A stretch of DNA of 64,000 bases from Ypsolopha sequella (GCA_934047225.1 OW203991.1:3596001-3660000); one strand, 5' to 3'; counted from the stretch's first letter, positions 19,101-28,800 are shown. Notes: generated by a model from the letters alone, not told the origin. Numbers and translations are program-made.

Positions 19101-21500
19101 GATACTCACCGCTTAAATTCTAGTAAGAATTTTGAAGAACAAACTCAAACTCTTAAAGTTCTTGGCTTACAGTGGTCGCCTGATTCTGACGAGTTCTCTT
19201 TTACTGTATCGCTAGATAGTCGCCCATGTACTAAACGCAATGTTTTGTCCGTGATAGCACGTCAGTACGACGTCCTCGGCTTTACCGCTCCTGTGATCTT
19301 GTACGCAAAATTACTCTTGCAGAAAATCTGTATTTTAAAATTAGACTGGGATGAAACACTACCCTCTGATATTGCGCAGATTTGGCAAAACTATTTGAAG
19401 GAGCTACCTGTTTTGCGGGATTTACGTATTAAACGCCACTTAGACGTGTTCCAAAATTCGAAAATTTCGATAATATCATTTGCAGACGCAAGTGAACGTG
19501 GATACGGATGTGTCGTATATATTAGAGTACAAGATGACTCAGACACTTGCACTAGCATTCGGCTGGTATGCGCAAAGTCAAAAGTCTGTCCGCTCAAGAC
19601 CGTCAGTGTCGCCCGCCTTGAGCTTTGTGCCTCGTTACTCATGTCGAAATTAACTCGTCGTGTAGTTGACGCTTATAAAATACGTCACAATATTGAACGT
19701 ATTTACTGTTTTACCGATTCTATGGTAACTTTACACTGGATACATTCCTCACCGCACAGGTTTAAAACCTTTGTCGCGACGCGTATAACAAAAATAATAT
19801 CCGCTATTCCCGCTGAATGTTTTTACCATACAGCTGGTTCTCAAAACCCGAGCGACTGTCTTTCCCGTGGTCTCACTCCCATGCAGTTGATGAGTCACCC
19901 GCTCTGGTTCACTGGACCTGCTTGGCTTTATCTGGACGCTAAAGAGTGGCCAATCAAAACAATAGAATCAGCTTCTATTGAAGAAAACTTGCCGGAATCA
20001 AAAACAATTTCTCTTCCCGCTTTTAGTAATGAAGAACCGCATCCTCTTCTTTCTCTTTCGGAAAGAATTTCGTCATGGCTTGTGCTTTTACACACAATCA
20101 TTTACATATACCGATTTTTACGTATTTTACCGCGCTCTAATATTTTTACCGCTACCGATATGGATTTCGCTGAAGTTGCATTGATTAAAGCTCTTCAAGC
20201 ATTTTATTTTCTTGATGAAATAAAAAGATTAAAGTCAAATAAACTTTGTTCTCCCGCTTTAAATCGACTATCGCCATTTTTAGATAAAAATGGATTGTTA
20301 CGCGTTGGTGGTCGACTTCGCAACACAGACATGACGTTCGATCAACAACACCCTGTGTTGTTACCTCGTAAAAATCATATTGTCGAATTGATTATCATTC
20401 ATTATCATCGCAAAAATTGTCACACTGGACCAGTGGCTTTAATGTCAATAATCCGCCAAAAATTTTGGATACTTTCCTGTCGAAATATTGTTCGTCGCGT
20501 AATACATAGCTGCAATTATTGTTTTAAGGCGAAGCCGAGACAAACCTTCCCTTTCATGGCAGATTTACCATCATGCCGCGTTAATGAGGCTAAAGCTTTT
20601 GTCCACTGCGCTGTGGATTATTGTGGTCCTATCAGTATCACTCCGTATCGAAAACGTGGAGTCCGTCCCGTCAAATGTTACCTCTGCATATTTGTATGCC
20701 TGGTGACTCGTGCAGTTCACGTTGAATTGGCAACTGATCTTAGCACGAACACTTTTCTTTCCGCGTTCAAACGTTTTTTATCTAGACGTGGAGCAGTGTC
20801 TTTCGTATATTCTGATAATGCTACGAACTTTGTAGGCGCTAGAAATGCCCTCTCAGAAATTTACAATTTGACAAATTCCGAAGAATTTAAAACGTCTTTC
20901 GCGAATGAACTTGCCGATCATAGAATACAATGGAAATTTAATATTCCACGTAGCCCACATTTTGGGGGACATTATGAGATATATGTCAAAGGATTTAAGA
21001 CGCATTTGCATAGAGTAGTAGGTACTCAACTGTTGACCTACGAAGAATTATTAACTGTAGTTACGCAAATAGAATGTGTCATAAATTCTCGTCCGCTTAC
21101 GCTGCTGAGTGAAGATCCATCTGAACTTAGCGCGTTAACTCCTGCACATTTAATTTACCCGAAATTACCCGCTTGCAAGGTGGCTGATGAGCCAGTTAAT
21201 TTATTACGTCGCTACGCGTTGCTTGATCAAATGTTAGAATCGTTCGCGAGGCGATGGAAGAATGATTATCTCCATCTTCTCCAGTCTAGAGGAAAATGGA
21301 ATACACCTACCAACCCAATCAAAATTGGATCTGTTGTCGTTGTAGTTACCGACAATACTCCACCGCTTCAATGGCCGCTCGGTGTCATTGTAGCTGTATA
21401 CCCTGGCAAAGATAATGTCATTAGGGTAGCTTCTGTCAAAACGACGACAGGTGTTTACAAACGACCTGTCGTGCGTCTTTGCCCTCTCCCATCTCAATAA
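16194..21500 (+). CDS. BEL/Pao Gag-Pol polyprotein
   Basis: 1768 codons, start ATG at 16194, first in-frame ATG after the LTR leader. Order of domains: a Gag region of the DUF1759 type (about 120-300, with F-S-G-E...W-P-T-F-Y-E-T-F); cysteine/histidine clusters (about 346-420; CPLC, then C-x-x-C and C-x-x-H-x-C arrangements); an aspartic protease with D508 in A-L-C-D-P-A-S-Q; reverse transcriptase with Y-M-D-D at 922-925; RNase H (F-A-D-A-S near 1095, F-T-D-S near 1178); integrase zinc-binding H-H-C-C (about 1400-1450); integrase core with D-Y-C-G-P, D-N-A-T-N-F (1541) and the H-Y-E glutamate. It would copy and integrate the element; the frame is unbroken, so it may still be active. Oddities are P-A after the protease aspartate (commonly S/T/P-G) and H-Y-E-I-Y-V-K where L-W-E-A-x-V-K is usual. 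Confidence 0.95.
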   Translation: MPNSAEAAKLKMSYSLKKLKNKRQELFNRLQRVYDFSKTALGDVSSAELFMANVETLDTVRSEIHVIIDEINDTEVLINPNFEPNYQSWSAFEDLYSHCKYINRKLSHSSKSADSKVKAPRDMECPKKPTIKLPKLELVGFSGEATMWPTFYETFKTTIHDNPDLTDNERVQYLMGKLSGRALSICSGITPNATNYDIIWKTLVSTFQDSRSLATTYLDQMFEFRPLTTASSKNLDLFLDKFCSAVSCLKSLNIKDLSDFILMYLALKKLDVETARSFEMFKRGSDLPHYDELISFLREQTKILNRTAPAITAPAPNRSANNNNNKTGYSTKSTHAFVSASTNNNCCPLCKQLKHYNLYKCPEFVKLDIEKRFQFIKSNNGCTNCLSITHNNSACKSSYNCRHCNCKHHSMLCRKQNVMNTHTALGQNITVSPRTHTQSSRMVDPAVSATNTEHMTNDSQSVPTASNNISLCNLQPNSQRNETCLLGTIQVIVKDSNGMSVRLRALCDPASQSSFSTVSCCEKLNLKYEKIPRAFVKGIGSSSNPIKGATNLKLFSRFDDSVSISLDTYVIDRITDNLPSVQVDLSTLSYLKGITLADETFYLPGEIDILIGASLFADILLSGRVSGPPGTPTGFQTIFGFTLIGNTPVYQNTACSISLCSYMEIEPPIDFILQKFWQLEEVHCEPASSPANDECEKLFINNVSRDPAGRYSVSLPFARNPNILGNSYHHAKKCFMSLERRFVSNADLRSEYNNIINEYLTKGYISPLHNDDQLSLGYYIPHHPVVRVDKSTTKVRICMNASTKTDSADGTRVSLNDTLHTGANLQNDLFLILLDFRLYEIAFTSDIKQMFLQVLVNADDRKFQKFLYRFDTCSPLIAYQFNRVCFGLRSSPFLAMRVVRKLCEDGSSSYPLAATVAARNCYMDDICYSTPTVQGSLQLRDELVGLLKAGGFELVKWSSNCQQLLDTLPDTHRLNSSKNFEEQTQTLKVLGLQWSPDSDEFSFTVSLDSRPCTKRNVLSVIARQYDVLGFTAPVILYAKLLLQKICILKLDWDETLPSDIAQIWQNYLKELPVLRDLRIKRHLDVFQNSKISIISFADASERGYGCVVYIRVQDDSDTCTSIRLVCAKSKVCPLKTVSVARLELCASLLMSKLTRRVVDAYKIRHNIERIYCFTDSMVTLHWIHSSPHRFKTFVATRITKIISAIPAECFYHTAGSQNPSDCLSRGLTPMQLMSHPLWFTGPAWLYLDAKEWPIKTIESASIEENLPESKTISLPAFSNEEPHPLLSLSERISSWLVLLHTIIYIYRFLRILPRSNIFTATDMDFAEVALIKALQAFYFLDEIKRLKSNKLCSPALNRLSPFLDKNGLLRVGGRLRNTDMTFDQQHPVLLPRKNHIVELIIIHYHRKNCHTGPVALMSIIRQKFWILSCRNIVRRVIHSCNYCFKAKPRQTFPFMADLPSCRVNEAKAFVHCAVDYCGPISITPYRKRGVRPVKCYLCIFVCLVTRAVHVELATDLSTNTFLSAFKRFLSRRGAVSFVYSDNATNFVGARNALSEIYNLTNSEEFKTSFANELADHRIQWKFNIPRSPHFGGHYEIYVKGFKTHLHRVVGTQLLTYEELLTVVTQIECVINSRPLTLLSEDPSELSALTPAHLIYPKLPACKVADEPVNLLRRYALLDQMLESFARRWKNDYLHLLQSRGKWNTPTNPIKIGSVVVVVTDNTPPLQWPLGVIVAVYPGKDNVIRVASVKTTTGVYKRPVVRLCPLPSQ

Positions 21501-21585
21501 CTCCTTTCTTTGCCCCCGCTTCAAAATTTCGTTATTCTCTGTCTTATTTTTACTTTTCTATTCTTATTTTAAAACCAATGGTTTT

Positions 21586-21600
21586 AACGCCGGGGGCAAA
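21586..21600 (+). other. polypurine tract region
   Basis: AACGCCGGGGGCAAA ends exactly at the 3' LTR start, the place for plus-strand priming. It is short and interrupted by pyrimidines. Confidence 0.6.
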
Positions 21601-22065
21601 TGTTCGCGCCACTTCTTGTGGCTCTCATACTGCGAGGTAGTTGTGAATTAATATTTGCAACTGTCATTTTCGCTGCATCTCCACCCGCTTAGTTTTGGAC
21701 GCAAATCAATCAGTCGTCAATCAGAAGCCTTTCACGCCGGAGGTATACGCTGATTGTCATTCGACTAGGTCCTACCTCGACCCTACCGCCCGCCATTTTG
21801 AGATCGCACCCGCTGTGCGCCTCATTTTCATCTATTACTTTTACGAAGAAAATTAGCCGAGAAGAGCGCAACCAGGCACGAAGAGGAAGAAGAAAACCAT
21901 CTTGGAGAACACCAGAGACTTGGTGGCTCAGGCGAAGCGTGGTTTGTGGTGCATGCAGCTCCTTCCCAAGGTCAGATCTTTCATCTTCGTAATTATTTCT
22001 CTTCACTTCCCGCTATTTTTAAAACCTATGGTGATACAAAGCACTGCCGTCATATCGCGTGCTCA
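21601..22065 (+). repeat. 3' LTR of BEL/Pao element
   Basis: 465 bp, apparently identical to the 5' LTR; followed by the CTAGC target duplication at 22066-22070. Confidence 0.95.
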
Positions 22066-22183
22066 CTAGCTTTGAATACACTAGCGTCCTCTAGGCCCCA
22101 AGAAGTGGCACTATGAACTAGGTATCTATAAATATCATTGCAGTATGGGAAAGCACATCGGTAAATTCACGAGTTGTGTTGAG

Positions 22184-22335
22184 ACCTGGATAGCTCAGTG
22201 GTTAGAGCAATCGCACGGCAAGCGAGAGGTCCCGGGTTCGATTCCCAGTTCAGAGCTCCTCACATCCAGATTTACTTTTCTTTCTGCGTTTCTATACTGC
22301 AATGATATAATGTTAATGTTAACTAACTGTGCTCT
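22184..22335 (+). mobile_element. tRNA-derived SINE-2 with near-intact tRNA head
   Basis: The head at 22184-22255 folds as a tRNA: D stem GCTC/GAGC, anticodon stem with loop ACGGCAA (GGC, would read Ala), B box GGGTTCGATTCCC at 22234-22246, and acceptor partly paired (5 of 7). Position 33 is C instead of T, and eukaryotes do not normally use a GGC anticodon, so it is not a working tRNA gene. The body GATTTACTTTTCTTTCTGCG...AATGATATAATGTTAA recurs at 7950-8030 and 45081-45150, which shows it is a SINE. Confidence 0.75.
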
Positions 22336-22455
22336 TATAGGATTTCTGGGAATAGTATTTCTAATGTGCAATTAAATATTATCCTATCTCAATTATGGAG
22401 TAATAAGCCACAAAAAAGGAAAAAGGGAAAAATACAGTTTAATTGAGAACCTCCT

Positions 22456-22797
22456 CCTTTTTTGAAAAAGGTGACAAAAAATGACGAATTTGCATAAAAA
22501 GTGATGCATTCGTTACGTCAAAAAAATGAAGAAGTTGCATAAAAAGTGATGGATTCGTACCGTCAAAAAAATTACGAAGTTGGATAAAAAGTGATGCATT
22601 CGTACCGTCAAAAAATGACGAAGTTGCATGAAAAGTGATGCATTCGTTACGTCAAAAAAATTACGAAGTTGCATGAAAAGTGATGCATTCGTACCGTCAA
22701 AAAAATTACGAAGTTGCATGAAAAGTGATGCATTCGTTACGTCAAAAAAATGAAGAAGTTGCATGAAAAGTGATGCATTCGTTACGTCAAAAAAATC
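22456..22797. repeat. 45-bp minisatellite, about 7.5 copies
   Basis: The unit starts GTGATGCATTCGTTACGTCA and continues with an A run, then ACGAAGTTGCAT and AAAA. Unit starts fall at 22501, 22546, 22591, 22635, 22680, 22725 and 22770, a step of 45 except one of 44. Two variants alternate at GTTACGTC/GTACCGTC. As 45 is divisible by three, the minus strand shows a 15-residue periodic frame that has no meaning as a gene. Confidence 0.93.
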
Positions 22798-23302
22798 ACT
22801 ATCGCGAACTTCTGTTTGATACGTTTAAAAATTATTGGGCTGTGCTATAATGAAATAATCAGCATGAAAATTATCAATACATACAATAAAAGAGTAGAAT
22901 CCGGTGTGTCTGTAAATTTAAGAAAAGTAACAAAAACAGAAATGGGGTGACTAAAAAAGGGTAATAGATAACAAATCAGTGATTTTTAGAATAATTTTCT
23001 GCCTGTTTGTTTGTTCGCGCACATCTCCGAAACTACTGAACGGATTTTCATGTTGTTTTCCCATGTTAGTGGAGGCTAGTTGCGTAACGATTAAGTTGGG
23101 TAAAGATACGGTTTTAATAATCATTCCTAATTTTAATAAAAAATTTATAAATAACGTACTTCTTAATTAAATACAATAAAAATAGCGACATCAATTTGTG
23201 AAAATAGGTCTTTAAAAAATTACATTCTAAAAATACCCTAGGCCTTCCTAACCTTCTTAACTATCGGCTTTATTAGCTCACGAGCTACATGATATAAAAG
23301 GA
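22798..23302. other. unassigned spacer between two minisatellites
   Basis: AT-rich. The block near 23005-23060 (CTGTTTGTTTG...CTGAACGGATTTTCATG) resembles widely dispersed lepidopteran repeat sequence. No gene. Confidence 0.4.
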
Positions 23303-25014
23303 TGGGATTTTATGACATGTTTGAAGTTCAGCAGCATTGCATGAATAATACTGCAATAAAATGACATGATTGACGTTCAGCAGCATTGCATGCATACTAC
23401 TGCAATAAAATGACATGATTGACGTTCACCAACATTGCATGCATACTACTGCAATAAAATGATATGTTTGACGTTCAGCAACATTGCATGCATACTACTG
23501 CAATAAAATGATATGTTTGACGTTCAGCAGCATTGCATGCATACTACTGCAATAAAATGACATGTTTGACGTTCACCAACATTGCGTGCATACTACTGCA
23601 ATAAAATGACATGTTTGACGTTCACCAACATTGCATGCATACTACTGCAATAAAATGATATGTTTGACGTTCAGCAGCATTGCATGCATACTACTGCAAT
23701 AAAATGATATGTTTGACGTTCAGCAACATTGCATGCATACTACTGCAATAAAATGATATGTTTGACGTTCAGCAGCATTGCATGCATACTACTGCAATAA
23801 AATGACATATTTGACATTCAGCAACATTGCATGCATTCTACTGCAATAAAATGACATATTTGATGTTCAGCAATATTGCATGCATACTACTGCAATAAAA
23901 TGACATGTTTGACGTTCAGCAACATTGCATGTATACTACTGCAATAAAATGACATGTTTGACGTTCAGCAACGTTGCATGCATACTACTGCAATAAAATG
24001 ACATATTTGACATTCAGCAACATTGCATGCATTCTACTGCAATAAAATGACATATTTGATGTTCAGCAACATTGCATGCATACTACTGCAATAAAATGAC
24101 ATGATTGACGTTCAGCAACATTGCATGCATACTACTGCAATAAAATGACATGTTTGATGTTCAGCAACATTGCATGCATACTACTGCAATAAAATGACAT
24201 GTTTGATGTTCACCAACATTGCATGCATACTACTGCAATAAAATGACATGTTTGATGTTCAGCAACATTGCATGCATACTACTGCAATAAAATGACATAT
24301 TTGATGTTCAGCAACATTGCATGCATACTACTGCAATAAAATGACATGTTTGATGTTCAGCAACATTGCATGCATACTACTGCAATAAAATGACATGTTT
24401 GACGTTCACCAACATTGCATGCATACTACTGCAATAAAATGACATGTTTGACGTTCAGCAACATTGCATGCATACTACTGCAATAAAATTACATGTTTGA
24501 TGTTCAGCAACATTGCATGAATACTACTGAAATAAAATGACATGTTTGACGTTCAGCAACATTGCATACATACTATTGCAATAAAATGACATGTTTGACG
24601 TTCAGCAACATTGCATGCATACTACTGCAATAAAATGACATGATTGACGTTCAGCAACATTGCATGCATACTACTGCAATAAAATGACATGTTTGACGTT
24701 CAGCAACATTGCATGCATACTACTGCAATAAAATGACATGATTGACGTTCAGCAACATTGCATGCATACTACTGCAATAAAATGACATGATCGACGTTCA
24801 GCAACATTGCATGCATACTACTGCAATAAAATGACATGTTTGACGTTCAGCAACATTGCATGCATACTACTGCAATAAAATGACATGTTTGAAGTTCAGG
24901 AGCATTGCATGCATACTACTGCAATAGAATGACATGTTTGACGTTCAGCAACATTGCATGCATACTACTGCAATAAAATGACATGTTTGACGTTCAGCAG
25001 CATTGCATGCATAC
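23303..25014. repeat. 49-bp minisatellite, about 35 copies
   Basis: The unit is CTGCAATAAAATGACATGTT + TGACGTTCAGCAACATTGCA + TGCATACTA, 49 bases. The spacing is constant across the ~1.7-kb array, with only base substitutions between copies. Variable sites include TGTTTGA/TGATTGA, GACGTT/GATGTT and CAGCAAC/CACCAAC. A two-unit variant (ACATATTTGACATTC then ACATATTTGATGTTC) occurs at 23805 and again at 24001, exactly four units apart. The left end is degenerate; the right end runs straight into a TTAA MITE. Confidence 0.96.
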
Positions 25015-25018
25015 TGAA

Positions 25019-25483
25019 GGCGATTACCATCGCCAAATTAGCAGCTCGATATTTGTCACTACAAATATCAATGGAAACGACATTGAAATAAAGTTCATAT
25101 CAGCGCGCAATGCATAGTGGCTGTTACGACGCTCGCTGCGTCCTTGATAGAGCGAAATAGGGGAAAATTATACTTTTCACTTGGACGTGATTACTCGATT
25201 GAATAATCTTATGTTATGTTTATAGCCATAAAGTTTACCTATTTATCAAAGCATATATGAATTCAATCGGCCAAGCAACTCAGGAGCAGTAGGGAATTTG
25301 AGGTCAAAAAACACCATTCAGTAAAAAAAAAATCATGTAGAAGTTTTGGTGGTATGAAAAAGAAAACTGTTGCATATGTTTTCTAAGAGTTGATTATTCA
25401 TAATACATTTTTTCATTATTTTTGGTTTGGCCATAAACGAGGAGTAGGGTTTAGAAAGTACCCATTTGGCAATAGTAAGGCCC
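25019..25483 (+). mobile_element. TTAA-target MITE family 1, copy 1
   Basis: Starts GGCGATTACCATCGCC and ends GGCAATAGTAAGGCCC, imperfect inverted ends. The right flank is TTAA (25484-25487) and the left flank is TGAA, a one-base departure. Related copies: 27597-28007 (+), 37576-38049 (-), 49218-49673 (+). A TTAA target is characteristic of piggyBac-type transposition. Confidence 0.8.
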
Positions 25484-25660
25484 TTAATCTTGGGGGCGCT
25501 TGCACCAACTCCCATACAAGTTTGCCCACTGTAATTTTTGGCCTATCCCAGTGAAGCGAATAAGCATTAGTAAATACGAACTTTGACGAAAAGTGGCGAA
25601 GGTTCTTACGCGCTTTATTTAAAGTACCATTTAAATATGTACAAATGATTTTACTATTAG

Positions 25661-26072
25661 GAGGCTATGCGAATTTTATTATTGTCACTGTCACTCCAAG
25701 CGAAAACACGCTCAGTGCGAGGAGGGCGGATTCAGGGCGAAAGCGAAAAATATTAGTTTTATAATTTAAAAAAGAAAACTAAAATAGCAAGCAAAATTTC
25801 AAATATTAAATCTCTAGATATTATTGTAACACACCTAATAAAATATGTTTGAGTTCTGTATATGGTTATTATTCGTCAAACGAAGAGAAAAAGTGTGTTT
25901 GAAGACCTCATTTCATCAATTATTTCTATCGAGGAAAATTTATCCAAACATGTTTTCCAATTTCTAAATACTAGATTATATAGTCAAAATGCATACCAGA
26001 AATATTGAAATTTTCCGTGTATTTCATGAAATACACAAAAAAGAAACACCTCAATTTTTTTACATTATCATC
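25661..26072 (+). mobile_element. TTAA-target MITE family 3, copy 1
   Basis: Starts GAGGCTATGCGAA, ends near TTATCATC before TTAA at 26073; the left flank is TTAG. Highly similar over its length to 52266-52681, which has TTAA on both sides. Confidence 0.75.
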
Positions 26073-26089
26073 TTAAATGATTAAACTGA

Positions 26090-26268
26090 TTTTACTTACT
26101 TGCTTGAATATTGGCTTTACCATTTTACATTTTCTTTAAAAAGCAGACACTAGCTTGATTAGTACCGCCTTCTCCGGCAAAAATTTCAGTAATGAGTTCT
26201 GCATTTCATGCAATTCACAAAAGCCTTTTGACCTTGGATGACTTGCAGAGCCGAATTGTAACGCGTGG
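26090..26268 (-). repeat. dispersed repeat (GCCAATATTCAAGCAAG family)
   Basis: On the minus strand contains AATTCGGCTCTGCAAGTCAT and GGTAAAGCCAATATTCAAGC. Related copies lie at 36932-37170 (+) and, partially, 31385-31480 (+). Nature unknown. Confidence 0.6.
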
Positions 26269-26997
26269 ACCCTGGGCAACAACGAAGTGGTGGCCTTTCG
26301 ATGTATTCATACATTATCGCACTTTTCATTATTTACTTACATTGCTGTAAAAACAATGAAAAGTTATAAAGTTTTTGCAATTTATGTGCTAGCCTTTTAT
26401 CACTGAAAATGATTTTTCGATCAATGCTGGTAGGAGCGTTTTCAGCGAAAGTGTAAATTGTCGATTTCTCAAAAAGTTTTAGAGCTATAGAAATGATTAA
26501 AAGGTCAAAATATATAAAATTGCAGGGGCTACAAGATGGTACAAAGAATTAAAAAAAAAATCAATTCTTTTTTCTAAAATCACAATATACCTCCAAAAAC
26601 GGTCGCATTTTTAGTGATCCTTAAGGGCACCCTAAATTTTTATGAATATATTTCTATTAAGTAGAAGAGAATATTCCCGAGGAGGATTTTTGGAATCGGA
26701 AATATTAAGTCATAAGTTTTTGAGATTCAAAGCGTCAAAGACGGCTTCTGCTTCGACTTTCTCTTTGGTCGCGCAAATCCAAAAAAAATGGTGTTGTTTT
26801 AATATGTTTAAGTATTTTTGTGAATTTAGGAACGAATATATCGATGAAAGAAGCCCCTAGGGACATACCAGTTTATTTTAGATGTCTAGATGATTCCACG
26901 AATTTTGAATGTTCTTCCTCCAAGTAACCGGAAATTAAATTATTCAGAACGGGCGCACCCAGGAGACGAAGCGAATTTTTGACAAATATATTAATAT
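26269..26997. other. unassigned sequence
   Basis: AT-rich. A 72-codon plus-strand frame at 26642-26860 has no recognisable family, signal or neighbour support and is not called as a gene. Confidence 0.4.
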
Positions 26998-27309
26998 TAA
27001 ATTATTATTACATACAGCTTGAACACTTGAAATCTTACCGACATTTACTATACGGCTTGAACACTCATGTGTGATTGTTGTTGACTATATGCCAACCGTT
27101 TCACCGATACAATTTCGGCATTATCAAGGCCAGAGTCGTTCTTAGGACGACGACGCGGCGTTCAGCGTCGTTGTCAAACGGGCACTGGCACTGGCACGTC
27201 CTAAGAACGACACTCGCCTTGATAATGCCGAAATTGTATCGGTGAAACGGTTGGCATATAGTCAACAACAATCACACGTGAGTGTTCAATCCGTATGAAT
27301 AATAATTTA
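26998..27309. mobile_element. foldback element (CAACCGTTTC family), copy 2
   Basis: Long arms around TACGGCTTGAACACTCATGT, GATTGTTGTTGACTATATGC and CAACCGTTTCACCGATACAA, each with a reverse complement on the other side. The centre has GTCGTTCTTAGGACGACG. The left end carries an extra partial terminal repeat (TACAGCTTGAACACTTG at 27012), as if a second insertion or slippage had occurred. Confidence 0.8.
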
Positions 27310-27384
27310 ATATGTCAGCGCACGCGATTTTTAATATTATGTTATATCAATATTTGTTTAATTTTGTGTTGTTACATGCTGCAG

Positions 27385-27571
27385 GTGTAAAACGATTGAC
27401 ACAATGATCGAAAAAGCTAGATCTTTGACTGATTTGAACATCTACCAAACTTGCGGACCAACATTACCCGTGACTGATAGCGCTCTACCAGAGAATATAA
27501 AGTATGGCTCTACGTTATGTCCCTTTCATCGAGGTCATCCTTTTGGTCCTCAGACACGAAGTGATCACTAA
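27385..27571 (+). CDS. candidate terminal coding exon, unrecognised protein
   Basis: A possible acceptor TTACATGCTGCAG ends at 27384. After it 61 codons are open to a TAA at 27569-27571, reading CKTIDTMIEKARSLTDLNIY then QTCGPTLPVTD and continuing to a histidine-rich end. The composition looks protein-like (spaced cysteines, no low complexity). No family is recognised and no partner exon was found. It lies between a foldback element and a TTAA MITE, so it may be a stranded exon fragment or chance. Confidence 0.3.
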
Positions 27572-27596
27572 CTCTCTTTAGGTCGTTTCTGTTTAA

Positions 27597-28007
27597 GGCG
27601 ATTACCATCGCCAAATTAGCAGCTCGATATTTGTCACTACAAATATCAACGGAAACGACATTGAAATAACGTTCATATCAGCGCGCAATGCATAGTGGCT
27701 GTTACGACGCTCGCTGCGTCCTTGATAGGGCGAAATAGGAGAAAATTATACTTTTCACTTGGACGTGATTACTCGATTGAATAATCTTATGTTATGTTTA
27801 TAGCTATAAAGTTTATATATTTATCAAAGCATAGATGAATTCAGTAAAAAAAAAAATCATGTAGAAGTTTTGGTGGTATGAAAAAGAAAAATGTTGCATA
27901 TGTTGTCTAAGAGTTGATTATTCATAATACATTTTTTCATTATTTTTGGTTTGGCCATAAACGAGCAGTAGGCTTCAGAAAGTACCCATTTGGCAATAGT
28001 AAGGCCC
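27597..28007 (+). mobile_element. TTAA-target MITE family 1, copy 2
   Basis: TTAA on both sides (27593-27596, 28008-28011), GGCGATTACCATCGCC start and GGCAATAGTAAGGCCC end. It lacks a stretch present in the 25019 copy just before AATTCAGTAAAAAAAAAATC, an internal deletion of about 50 bases. Confidence 0.85.
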
Positions 28008-28093
28008 TTAAGGAAATAGAAGATACCTATATTCTAGGAGTTTTGTTGTCCGATTTAAATACCATGAACTCACTGTTAGAGTAAGAGGTTTTA

Positions 28094-28800
28094 TTAGGGT
28101 TCCGTAGTCAACAAAAAGGAACCCTATTAGTTTTAATGTCTGTCTGTCCTCGGCTTAGCCTAGAGACTATTAGTACTAGAAATCTGTAATTTGGCATGGG
28201 TATACATATTTATTACGCCAATAAAGTGGTATAGTAAAATTTTGAAAGAGTTTCTTTTTAGGGTACCTCTCCTACACGTAAAGTGGGGATAATTATTTAT
28301 ATAATAATAATAATAATTTTCTCGTCTACCCTAGTGTGGGGTGTCATTGGATAGGTTATTTAAAAATACTGGGAGTGTGACGAGAACATTTTTCGATCTA
28401 GGGTTCCGTTTGCGAAATATTAAGCTTAAAAGTGTTAAGTTTTGTTAGAGTCAAGTGTCCCCTCCCTGCCAGCGAAACGGTTGTATTTGGAGACGTGAAA
28501 AAAAATCACGGCAGTAGTAACGAAATTAAAAGGAAAACTATCACAGCTAAGTAGGTTTTACAAGTTAACGAGTACAGATCGCGCCAAACTCCCGGGGCGA
28601 TTCGCATCAGCAGGAACAAAATGTAGATATGGGCCGTACTTGGGAAGAGCAACTTCCGAGTGTACTAGAAGTTTGGCGCGATCTGTATTAGTCGACAAAC
28701 TTATAAAATATACTTGGAGAAGAAGTCCGCATATTGTGCAGGACAACTACGGAACCCTACACTGTGCGTGGCCCGACACGCACTTGGCCGATTTTTTAAA
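28094..28800. repeat. composite of dispersed repeats with GGGTTCCGTAGTC / ACTACGGAACCCT ends
   Basis: Begins TTAGGGTTCCGTAGTCAACA, and 28525-28800 repeats the intronic repeat at 13360-13680. Related GGGTTCCGTAG starts occur at 8198, 37328 (GGGTTCCATAC) and, inverted, 60325. This motif is very common in lepidopteran genomes. No gene seen. Confidence 0.6.

Larger units (their letters stand above)
15243..22065 (+). mobile_element. complete BEL/Pao LTR retrotransposon
   Basis: A 6823-bp element with 465-bp LTRs beginning TG and ending CA, a perfect 5-bp target duplication CTAGC (15238-15242 and 22066-22070), one intact polyprotein frame, a primer-binding candidate just inside the left LTR and a purine tract GGGGGCAAA directly before the right LTR. 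Five-base duplications are usual for BEL/Pao. The LTRs appear identical, pointing to recent insertion. There is no envelope-like second frame. It inserted about 0.66 kb upstream of the gene B 136-bp exon, so it sits in that gene's upstream intron or promoter region. Confidence 0.96.

Noticed and set aside
22513..22764. Minus-strand frame with a repeated 15-residue motif
   Set aside because: It results from a 45-bp minisatellite whose unit is a multiple of three; one 44-bp unit breaks it.
23303..25014. CRISPR-like array
   Set aside because: Units are contiguous 49-bp tandem repeats without unique spacers, in a eukaryotic genome; it is a minisatellite.
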